Source of the DNA: Gammaproteobacteria bacterium
GTDB lineage: Bacteria > Pseudomonadota > Gammaproteobacteria > Pseudomonadales > Pseudohongiellaceae
Direction of reading: 5' to 3'
Assembly (NCBI GenBank): GCA_003514305.1
Contig: DORE01000038.1
Coordinates: 2,787-23,876 of the forward strand
Length of the DNA: 21,090 nt
How positions within the stretch are numbered: the stretch's first letter is position 1; the number at the start of each line of letters is the position of its first letter. A program made the translations under genes and the position numbers. The notes below the pieces were generated by a model. The model was given only the letters and a program-made list of their open reading frames with translations, was not told the DNA's origin and made no database searches. Positions 8,128 through 14,599 of the stretch are shown here, piece by piece.

Positions 8128-9174
8128 ATGAAATTAAATCAAGCTACAGACGTTTCTCTGCAACGGTTTCGGAGTCTGGCTACCCTGACTCTGGCAGCTG
8201 TCTATTTTTTGATTCTGGTTGGAGCCAGCGTTCGTGCCTCCGGTGCGGGTATGGGTTGTCCAGACTGGCCGACCTGCTTCGGGCAGTGGATACCGCCTAC
8301 TCACGAATCGCAGTTGCCAGCTGACTATCAACAAACCTACGCTAAGCTGGGTTACGCCGAAACGCGTTTCAACGTCGTTAAGACCTGGACAGAGTATTTG
8401 AATCGGCTGCTTGGTGTCAGCATAGGCGTTCTTATTTTTCTGAGTGCGATAGTGTCTTTGCCATTGCGTAGGCTTAACGCTTCTATTCCAAAAGCTTCAG
8501 TGGCGGCGTTTCTCATGGTTGGTTTTCAGGGGTGGCTTGGCTCTCGTGTGGTGAGTTCAAATCTACAGCCAGGGATGATCACGCTGCATATGCTGATGGC
8601 GCTGGCGATTGTTGCTACATTACTGTACGCGTTGGCTCAGTCCAGACGTTCGATGATGGCAGCTCAGCCGGTTACGGCGATCGATCCCCGTTTTGAGAAG
8701 TGGCTTTACATTGTGCTTGCCATGACGGTCCTGCAAGTGGTGATGGGGACTCAGGTTAGAGAGATGACCGACTACATTAAAGAGAGCCAGGGCGAGGCAA
8801 TGCGGGCCTCCTGGATTGAAGCGATGCCTTGGTTTTTTTATGTTCATCGAAGCTTTTCTGCCTTAGTCTTGTTGAGTAATATCTGGCTCGCTCGGTTGTT
8901 GGTTAATTCGCTGGGCTGGATGCATGTAATAACCCGACTCACCTTTAGTATGATCGCAGTCATTGGCCTTTCAGTTCTCTCAGGCGCGACTTTGGGTCAT
9001 TTAGGTATGCCCGCACTGGTCCAGCCGGCTCATCTCCTTGCTGCAACTTTGTTATTTGGGCTGCAGTTTCTTATCTGGATGAGTTACAGGCATGCGCGAG
9101 ACAGCCATAAACAGCTAACTACTCGTCGTAAGGCAAGGCTGCCTGACCCTGGTCACATAGCAGCAGCAGTGTAA
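8128..9174 (+). CDS. ctaA: Heme A synthase, COX15/CtaA family, with Asn in place of the first ligand His
   Basis: The protein has 348 residues and eight predicted membrane helices. It oxidises the C8 methyl of heme O to formyl, making heme A for aa3-type cytochrome oxidase. ATG 8128 is used; TTG 8086 is an alternative that only adds 14 residues ahead of helix 1. GMGCPDWPTCFG (41-52) is the conserved Cys-containing extracytoplasmic motif. Three of the four expected heme-ligand His are visible: H154 (MITLHML), H240 (FYVHRSF) and H302 (QPAHLLA). The first site reads EYLNR (89-93), so Glu89 is kept but the ligand position is Asn92. From memory, this EY(I/L)NR form is common in Bacteroidota COX15, which would make this a known variant rather than a dead enzyme. 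No oxidase or ctaB gene lies in the window. It follows the transglycosylase gene by 48 bases. Confidence 0.93.
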   Translation: MKLNQATDVSLQRFRSLATLTLAAVYFLILVGASVRASGAGMGCPDWPTCFGQWIPPTHESQLPADYQQTYAKLGYAETRFNVVKTWTEYLNRLLGVSIGVLIFLSAIVSLPLRRLNASIPKASVAAFLMVGFQGWLGSRVVSSNLQPGMITLHMLMALAIVATLLYALAQSRRSMMAAQPVTAIDPRFEKWLYIVLAMTVLQVVMGTQVREMTDYIKESQGEAMRASWIEAMPWFFYVHRSFSALVLLSNIWLARLLVNSLGWMHVITRLTFSMIAVIGLSVLSGATLGHLGMPALVQPAHLLAATLLFGLQFLIWMSYRHARDSHKQLTTRRKARLPDPGHIAAAV

Positions 9175-9370
9175 AAAGGAAGCAATTTAGGCAGTATTCG
9201 AAACACAAGTTGTCTTTGCCGTCAGTCGCATTACAGCTTTCTGCCAATACTCTTTTTTTGCGAATGCCTTAAGCAATTTTCAAAAATTTGCCCCTTTAAA
9301 TCTTCCTCGTGAGTGCTAACAACAAGTTTATGTTGATCAAGCAAGCACAAAAGAAAAGGTTGGAAATATA

Positions 9371-10642
9371 ATGAGTAAAGAGTTAGACGTGGTGGTGTTT
9401 GGAGCGACCAGCTTTATCGGTAAGATTATTTGCCAGTATCTCGCGAATGAACATATCGAACCAAATTTCACCTGGGCGATGGCGGCTAGATCTGAAGCGA
9501 AATTGGAAAGCCTTCGTGCTGAACTTGGCATTGGGGCGGAACATGTTCCTGTTATCCTCGCAGAGTCTTTCGATAAAGCAGCCCTCTCAGCGATGTGCGG
9601 TCGGGCCAAGGTGGTTCTATCAACCGTAGGACCTTACGCGCTTTACGGAGAACCCTTGATAGCGGCTTGTGTGGCAGCCGGGACAGATTACTGTGACCTT
9701 ACAGGTGAGACACAGTGGATGAAACGGATGGTTGCGCGCTACAGTGATCAGGCAAAGCTTAGTGGCTCGCGCATCGTTCATGCCTGTGGATTTGATTCTT
9801 TGCCGTCGGACCTTGGTGTCAAGTTCCTCCAACAACAGGCGCAGATTAAATTCGGGAAGGCTTGTTCGGCCGTGAAAATGCGCGTAAAGGCTATGAAAGG
9901 CGGTGCCTCAGGTGGAACTATCGCAAGCGGCGTGAACGCCTTTCAGGAGGCTGCCAACGATCCTGCGGTGAGGGCGGAAATGAGGGATTGGTATTCTCTT
10001 TGCCCGGCAGATCACAGAAACTCTGCAAAGCAGCGCTCCGTGCATATGGAATACGATGGGGATTTCAAGTCCTGGGTTAGCCCATTTATCATGGCTGATG
10101 TGAACACCAAAGTTGTCCTGCGGACCAATGCGCTTCTGGGTGAACAGTATGGGAGTCAGTTTTACTATGATGAAGGCTATCTCACTGGTGACGGGGAAAA
10201 GGGCAAAAAAGTGGCGAAGAGAATGGTTCTGGGGACAAAATTTTTCGGCGCGGTAATCATGCTCGCCCCTCTTAGATGGCTAGCACTTAAATTCTTTTTA
10301 CCAAAACCCGGTGAAGGACCTAGTTCGCATGCTCAGCGCGCCGGATTTTTTGATCTACGCCTTTGGGGTAGAACCGTTTCGGGGGAGGAAATTCGCATAA
10401 AAGTCACAGGAGATCGAGATCCAGGTTATGGTTCAACAGCGAAAATGATTGCCCAGGCAGCTATCAGCTTGTGCCAGGATGTTGACAAAGCTAAGTTGCA
10501 AGGCGGTTTCTGGACCCCAGGTTCGGCCTTTGGGGAGGCTCTTTTTCATCGCTTGGAGGCCAGTGCGGGCCTAACGTTTGAAGTTGAGGATGTCCAGCTA
10601 TCGAAGCCGCAGCAGAAAAACGGCACAAATGAAACAAGTTGA
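9371..10642 (+). CDS. Saccharopine dehydrogenase-like NAD(P)-binding oxidoreductase
   Basis: The protein has 423 residues and starts at ATG 9371 after AAAAGGTTGGA. It has no signal peptide, so it is cytosolic or peripheral on the membrane. The N-terminal Rossmann fold has the dinucleotide loop GATSFIG (11-17). TVGPYALYG (85-93), YCDLTGE (107-113) and GFDSLPSDLG (140-149) are signature segments of the SCCPDH group, which includes human SCCPDH and the mycobacterial trans-acting enoyl reductase. It is not a lysine-pathway saccharopine reductase as such; substrates for bacterial members are mostly unknown, with lipid-related roles known in mycobacteria. A hydrophobic patch near residues 293-314 could touch a membrane. 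It appears monocistronic, with 196 noncoding bases upstream and an inverted-repeat-rich gap downstream. Confidence 0.92.
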   Translation: MSKELDVVVFGATSFIGKIICQYLANEHIEPNFTWAMAARSEAKLESLRAELGIGAEHVPVILAESFDKAALSAMCGRAKVVLSTVGPYALYGEPLIAACVAAGTDYCDLTGETQWMKRMVARYSDQAKLSGSRIVHACGFDSLPSDLGVKFLQQQAQIKFGKACSAVKMRVKAMKGGASGGTIASGVNAFQEAANDPAVRAEMRDWYSLCPADHRNSAKQRSVHMEYDGDFKSWVSPFIMADVNTKVVLRTNALLGEQYGSQFYYDEGYLTGDGEKGKKVAKRMVLGTKFFGAVIMLAPLRWLALKFFLPKPGEGPSSHAQRAGFFDLRLWGRTVSGEEIRIKVTGDRDPGYGSTAKMIAQAAISLCQDVDKAKLQGGFWTPGSAFGEALFHRLEASAGLTFEVEDVQLSKPQQKNGTNETS

Positions 10643-10697
10643 ACTCGTACTCGGGTTTGTCGCACTGGTTCTGTGGCGATGGCGTTGCTGCCTTTTG

Positions 10698-10721
10698 ATA
10701 ATGCTGTATATACGGCATTAT
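10698..10721. repeat. 24-base imperfect palindrome centred on TATATA
   Basis: The left half ATAATGCTGTAT mirrors the right half ATACGGCATTAT with one base pair differing per arm (T versus G opposite C), which as RNA would be a G-U wobble. It begins 55 bases after the oxidoreductase stop. Shape and length suit an operator for a dimeric regulator, but it lacks LexA spacing (CTGT-N8-ACAG). Confidence 0.5.
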
Positions 10722-10727
10722 GAATGT

Positions 10728-10756
10728 GCCCAACCACAGGGAATACGTGGTTGGGC
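10728..10756 (+). terminator. Perfect 10-bp hairpin downstream of the oxidoreductase gene
   Basis: GCCCAACCAC (10728-10737) pairs exactly with GTGGTTGGGC (10747-10756) around the nine-base loop AGGGAATAC. There is no T tract after it, so it is not a canonical intrinsic terminator. It may be an mRNA-stabilising 3' hairpin or a bidirectional structure. The pairing is certain; the function is inferred. Confidence 0.45.
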
Positions 10757-10830
10757 TAACTGATTCCGCTGGTTTGGAGATGCTGATGAAGGAGCACTCG
10801 GGGTCCCCGCTTTCGGCTCATGAAGGTCTT

Positions 10831-10850
10831 CGCTCATTCAGAGCGCTTTT
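10831..10850 (+). terminator. Weak terminator-like hairpin
   Basis: The stem CGCTC-ATTCA-GAGCG (10831-10845) is followed by CTTTT and then a second run of T. The five-base stem is short, so this is a tentative intrinsic terminator for transcription arriving from the oxidoreductase gene. Confidence 0.25.
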
Positions 10851-11091
10851 CAATTTTTCAGCTTTACGTCGATTTCAATGCGCTTCGCGATGTCGTTGTC
10901 CTCGCGATATATATTTGCAGCTTTCCTTCCAGTGTGGTGTTTGTAAGACGGTTGTTTTGAAACCTTGCTCAGTCTGCACGGGCGGTTGAAGCGAGCGATC
11001 AATGTACCCAAGCGGCACAATAGGACTGATGAAAGGAAGCGATTTGCCGGGTATGCAAAGGACGATTTGAAGGCAGAGTCTGGGTAGTAAG

Positions 11092-11123
11092 CTTCTGTCA
11101 GAAGGCTGTCGGGTGGCAGCCTT
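11092..11123 (+). promoter_or_regulatory. Overlapping inverted repeats immediately before the AraC-type gene
   Basis: CTTCTG-T-CAGAAG (11092-11104) overlaps a second inverted repeat, AAGGCTG (11102-11108) with CAGCCTT (11117-11123) around an eight-base loop. The two cannot form at once as RNA. The second ends nine bases before ATG 11133, where no Shine-Dalgarno is visible, so it could hinder initiation, mark an operator or end upstream transcription. Confidence 0.4.
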
Positions 11124-11132
11124 TCACAGCCG

Positions 11133-12290
11133 ATGCTTGTGGATCTTTGTATTTTTGGAGATGTTCCGGTATTTTCAGTTAAGGCCAAAGAGTTATGCTG
11201 GAAAGATCCCTTGCCCAATCCCTTACTGCTTTTCACCGCCCAGATTGTGGCCATTACGTCAGTCTTTCTGCTTGCGGCTGGCTACCTCAAGAGTGAGTGG
11301 AAGAGTGCTAGTGCGAGGGTGTTCGCGGTAATTGCATCCTTCGTTGTTTTCTACCTGCTTAACGGGATGAGTGGAGAAAGCATCGACCCTAACTTCAGGA
11401 TTGATCTTTCAGCCATTGAGTGGCTCATTGAATTGGGCATGAGTTCAGTGTCCGGCTTGTTCATGATCTATTGTTTTTTGATCTTTCAGGAGCAGCAAAA
11501 ATTCCCGATTCTCTTGAGTCTAGCTTTCGGGCTGCAGGTTGTCTTAGAAATGCTGTTCCCATTCCTGCATTCAACGCAAAGTCAGGTTTCCGCGGGTTTC
11601 TTGGCATTCTTGACGAGTGCTCTGGATGTCCTTCAACTTCTATTTGTTGGTTTTGCAATCTTCTGGACACTCAGAGAATGGCGAGGCGATCTTGTTAATG
11701 ATCGGCGGGTCCTGCGCTGGTTTGTCATAGGAGTTCAGGGTGCGCTAATTTTTAGTGTGGTCTTTGTGGAGAATTTCCTGCTGGAAGGAGGGTCTCCGAA
11801 CAATGCCTCAGAGCAGGCAATAATCGTATTTGCTATTGCCTTGCTGACACTTACTATGTTGGTGGTTGTCATGCGATTTGAGTTGGTTTCGTTGAGTCAG
11901 GCTATCCGAAAAGTCGCAGAACTCGCGGAGGAACCTGAGGGTGTGCCTAATTATGATGTTGACAGTTTTAATTCGGCTTTCAAAGGCGGCTTGTTGTATC
12001 GCGAAGCGGGTCTAACTATTGCTCAGCTCGCCGAAAAGCTCAGACTGCCAGAATACAGACTCCGAGCCTTTATCCACAAGCAATTGGGTTTCAGGAATTT
12101 TAATGCGATGCTGCACGCTTACCGGGTTGAAGAGGCAAGACAGCTGCTAGCGGACGCACGCAATCAGAATGTGCCTGTGTTAACGATTGCCTTGTCGGTT
12201 GGCTATCAGTCGATAACGCCATTTAATAATGCGTTTCGACAGCTTGTGGGGGTCACGCCGTCAGAGTACCGCAAGCAGCATGCTGTTTGA
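11133..12290 (+). CDS. Membrane-anchored AraC/XylS-family transcriptional regulator
   Basis: The protein has 385 residues. The N-terminal two thirds hold about seven hydrophobic helices (roughly 30-260). The C-terminal 285-385 is an AraC-type double helix-turn-helix: GLTIAQLAEKLRLPEYRLRAFI forms the first and ALSVGYQSITPFNNAFRQLVGVTPSEYRK the second. This 7TM-AraC architecture is known in bacteria, where the membrane part presumably senses a signal and the DNA-binding part stays at the membrane. ATG 11133 is the first possible start in the frame, but it has no ribosome site and follows a hairpin, so the true start could be internal. The nearest downstream target is the paired membrane-protein operon at 12587, on the same strand after 296 noncoding bases; regulation of that operon is inferred from position only. 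Confidence 0.9.
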   Translation: MLVDLCIFGDVPVFSVKAKELCWKDPLPNPLLLFTAQIVAITSVFLLAAGYLKSEWKSASARVFAVIASFVVFYLLNGMSGESIDPNFRIDLSAIEWLIELGMSSVSGLFMIYCFLIFQEQQKFPILLSLAFGLQVVLEMLFPFLHSTQSQVSAGFLAFLTSALDVLQLLFVGFAIFWTLREWRGDLVNDRRVLRWFVIGVQGALIFSVVFVENFLLEGGSPNNASEQAIIVFAIALLTLTMLVVVMRFELVSLSQAIRKVAELAEEPEGVPNYDVDSFNSAFKGGLLYREAGLTIAQLAEKLRLPEYRLRAFIHKQLGFRNFNAMLHAYRVEEARQLLADARNQNVPVLTIALSVGYQSITPFNNAFRQLVGVTPSEYRKQHAV

Positions 12291-12530
12291 CGCTGACGGC
12301 TGGATTTTTGTCAAACTGGTGAGGTATTCTTATGGAGTGGCGCTCATTACCAATCGCCCTGCGAGAATGGTTAGCAAATACCAATTGCCAACACCTAACA
12401 CACTCATGTTTTCAATAAAGATGGAGGCAACAGGCCACGCTGAAACGGCGATCGGAGATTCAATGAACACGCAAGCGCTCTGGCGAAGCTCATGAGGATC
12501 ATGGACCTCTCAGGCCGCTGAATAAGCAGT

Positions 12531-12563
12531 AAGACATCAGGGCTAATTAACCCGTGTTGTCTT
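12531..12563 (+). promoter_or_regulatory. Hairpin in the leader of the paired membrane-protein operon
   Basis: AAGACA-TCA-GGG (12531-12542) faces CCC-GTGT-TGTCTT (12551-12563) around CTAATTAA. Outer AAGACA/TGTCTT and inner GGG/CCC pair with a small internal loop. It ends six bases before the GGGGAGG ribosome site (12569-12575). It could be an operator or an RNA structure; the T run after it is too short for a strong terminator. Confidence 0.45.
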
Positions 12564-12586
12564 TATCAGGGGAGGACGGCTCTGCA

Positions 12587-13156
12587 ATGAACGAGCTCAT
12601 TTATAACCTTGCGGTTTGGTTAGACGATACCCAGTGGAGCACAATGCTTCATGAGTCGTATTATATGTACAACTGGGTCGAGTCGACCCATGTCCTTACT
12701 TTAATGTTGAGTCTGGGTATGCTGTTTTTGATCGACCTTCGTATGTTGGGTTTGGCTCTGCCCGATGTTCCTGCGAGCCGACTAGCAGAGCGCCTAAACG
12801 CCCCGATGCTGCTTGGCTTTGCGATGATGTTCATTACCGGAATCTTGTTGTTTTATGCCGTTCCGGTGCGAACCTCCCAGAGTCTCTGGTTCCGAATTAA
12901 AATGGTCCTTCTCTTGGCTTGCGCAGTTAATGCTTTTCTATTTCACAAACGCATGAGCGAGTCGGTATCAACGTGGGACATAGAGCCAAAGGCACCTGGC
13001 CGAATTCGCTTTGGTGCGATGCTCTCACTAGCTTTTTGGTCAATTGTAGTGGTGTGCGGGCGCTTCATTGCATACGATTGGTTTGATTGTGATACGAGCC
13101 CGAACACACTTATCGACATTGTTTCTGGCTGCGTAGATGGCCAGACGCGATTCTAG
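12587..13156 (+). CDS. DUF6644-like integral membrane protein, first paralog
   Basis: The protein has 189 residues and four likely membrane helices. ATG 12587 follows GGGGAGG by 11 bases; an earlier in-frame ATG at 12554 is rejected because it precedes that site. It clearly resembles the next gene product: WVESTHVL...DLRMLGLALPDVP (30-62) aligns with FVEAVHLL...DGRLLGLVLTDVP. Residues shared by both include Glu32, His35, Asp50, Arg52, Lys105, His120 and Gly158-Arg159. Two in-membrane His could bind heme b or be proton-active groups, but no family function is known to me. Cys168 and Cys182 near the C-terminus, on the outer or inner face, could form a disulfide. The name DUF6644 is from recall and should be confirmed. 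The next gene starts 21 bases after the stop. Confidence 0.85.
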   Translation: MNELIYNLAVWLDDTQWSTMLHESYYMYNWVESTHVLTLMLSLGMLFLIDLRMLGLALPDVPASRLAERLNAPMLLGFAMMFITGILLFYAVPVRTSQSLWFRIKMVLLLACAVNAFLFHKRMSESVSTWDIEPKAPGRIRFGAMLSLAFWSIVVVCGRFIAYDWFDCDTSPNTLIDIVSGCVDGQTRF

Positions 13157-13177
13157 GACTTAGGAGAGGAAGGAACG

Positions 13178-13762
13178 ATGTTTGTTTCAATGTTTACCTC
13201 GTACCCCCGGACGCTCGTCGTTGTGGCCGCGTTAGTTATGATGCTTGTTCTGATCTATGGAGGCATCACGGAAGCAGTCTACCCAATGCTGCTAAGTGTA
13301 TTCGAGTGGTTAGAAACTACGTGGTTCGGTGTGATTGGTAAAACTTGGGGGGCGGCATTTGCATTCGTGGAAGCAGTGCATTTGCTCGGTCTTGCTCTGC
13401 TTGGTGGTTGTGTATTAGCGGGTGATGGGCGTTTATTGGGGCTGGTCCTAACTGATGTGCCAGTTAATACAGTAGTTGAGCGGACCCACCGAGTCTTCGT
13501 GTATGGTCTAGTAATCTGTCTGGCAACCGGAATCTTTATGGCTTGTGGGGTAGCGACCAAAATCTACTATTTGTCTGTTTACTGGTTCAAAATGCTGGCA
13601 CTTTCCGCGGGAATACTGTTTCATTTTCAGATTCGCAAGCCGCTGCTGAGTCATGATATTCATGCTTTGAACCCTGTTGTGGTCAAAATGGTTGGCGTGG
13701 CGTCGATTCTGGTTTGGTTCATGGTAGCTGCGACAGGCCGCTGGATAGGCTTTAGTGGCTGA
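13178..13762 (+). CDS. DUF6644-like integral membrane protein, second paralog
   Basis: The protein has 194 residues. ATG 13178 follows a purine-rich AGGAGAGGAAGGA. An extra N-terminal helix (about 11-30) precedes four helices matching the first paralog. Conserved positions are Glu65, His68, Asp83, Arg85, the LLGLVLTDVP segment (86-95), Lys138, His149 and Gly187-Arg188. Tandem arrangement with 21 bases between the genes suggests a heteromeric membrane complex. The repeated His/Asp/Arg/Lys set within helices hints at a cofactor or ion pathway rather than a simple scaffold; this is inference. Confidence 0.85.
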   Translation: MFVSMFTSYPRTLVVVAALVMMLVLIYGGITEAVYPMLLSVFEWLETTWFGVIGKTWGAAFAFVEAVHLLGLALLGGCVLAGDGRLLGLVLTDVPVNTVVERTHRVFVYGLVICLATGIFMACGVATKIYYLSVYWFKMLALSAGILFHFQIRKPLLSHDIHALNPVVVKMVGVASILVWFMVAATGRWIGFSG

Positions 13763-13804
13763 GGAATAAACGTACGTCAGATCAGTAAATTACGGATAAA
13801 TCAC

Positions 13805-13966
13805 ATGGCTGATGAGTCAAAGTCAAAGAATAGGGGCGCGTTGAAGAGAAAGGACGATCAGACCGCGGCGCTGATCGTGGCGCAGGCTTTTATCGTGTTT
13901 TCTGCGATCTACTGGTTCATGCAAATCGAATCGGTAAGGGAATTACTTCAGCTCGCATATGGCTGA
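13805..13966 (+). CDS. 53-residue single-pass membrane protein
   Basis: This is a short gene starting at ATG 13805 and ending at TGA 13964. The product has a highly charged N-terminal tail (MADESKSKNRGALKRKDDQ), a hydrophobic helix at about 21-39 (AALIVAQAFIVFSAIYWFM) and a short amphipathic tail, QIESVRELLQLAYG. Charge layout predicts the N-terminus in the cytoplasm. It lies 42 bases after the second paralog on the same strand, so it is probably the third gene of that operon and may be an accessory subunit. The ribosome site is weak (ACGGAT). No family is recognised. Confidence 0.6.
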   Translation: MADESKSKNRGALKRKDDQTAALIVAQAFIVFSAIYWFMQIESVRELLQLAYG

Positions 13967-14018
13967 GGCGCCCTCCTGAAGCCTGAACCCCGTCGCGAAT
14001 TGCCGCACGATGGTGCTC

Positions 14019-14444
14019 TTACTGAAGCGGTGAGTAGTCTGTCGCGATCATATACTCATTCTCTATTCTGCCGAGAATTGGGCCATCCGCATTGGATGCC
14101 TCTGCCACTACCGTCCATTCTGGGTCTGCAATAAACGCTGCCCAGGAGGCGTCGGCAGCCTCTCGGCTGTTGTGCTTCAGTACGTATATGAGAGTGTTTG
14201 CAGCCTTTTCGGCGTCTGTCGGAGTCCAGTAGCCCATAACTTCCATGCCGTGCTTACGGAAGATACGAGTCGTATGGTCCCGAAACCTCGCATGGAGCTT
14301 GTCGAGGTTGCCAGGCGTGGCCGTGTAAGTTCTTAATTCATAAACCACTTGATCCTGAGCGAGCGTAGTAAGAAAGGTGCTCGCCCAGAACCCAACAATT
14401 AGCAGCGAAAGTGATGTCAGCGCGGATTTCAGCGGTCTTCTCAT
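14019..14444 (-). CDS. Exported NIPSNAP-domain protein
   Basis: The protein has 141 residues. ATG 14444 is preceded by GAAGG eight bases away. A signal peptide covers about 1-29 (cut after TTLA). The mature part is one NIPSNAP domain, a dimeric alpha-beta-barrel fold: VVYELRTYTATPGNLDKLHARFRDHT is the usual opening, and GMEVMGYWTP, a Trp-rich helix (WAAFIADPEW) and a closing strand follow. The biochemical role of bacterial members is unknown. It faces the small membrane protein gene end to end, and its 5' end adjoins the divergent helical-repeat gene at 14600, so the two may share a promoter region. Confidence 0.9.
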   Translation of the reverse strand: MRRPLKSALTSLSLLIVGFWASTFLTTLAQDQVVYELRTYTATPGNLDKLHARFRDHTTRIFRKHGMEVMGYWTPTDAEKAANTLIYVLKHNSREAADASWAAFIADPEWTVVAEASNADGPILGRIENEYMIATDYSPLQ

Positions 14445-14599
14445 GAGTGGAGCCTTCAGTTCGTTACGTATTTATGAATAGTTTAAAGAAAGAACCGCAC
14501 AAGCACCAGGGGGCTGCTGCCCCTGAAATGGGCTACTTAGCTCGGGGCCAAATCTGGTCTTGTGCACTAAGGCGATTGACGCGAGGGTTTCATTTACCC

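Larger units (their letters stand above)
10643..11132. other. 490-base noncoding gap with several inverted repeats
   Basis: Open frames here are poor in composition and have no family resemblance. The region holds a 24-base imperfect palindrome (10698-10721), a perfect 10-bp stem (10728-10756), a weak terminator-like hairpin (10831-10850) and overlapping hairpins just before the next ATG (11092-11123), each listed separately. Confidence 0.55.

Noticed and set aside
10698..10721. LexA box
   Set aside because: CTGT is followed after four bases by ACGG, not by ACAG after eight.
10850..11254. 134-codon minus-strand frame overlapping the AraC-type gene start
   Set aside because: Composition is not protein-like and it overlaps a supported gene.
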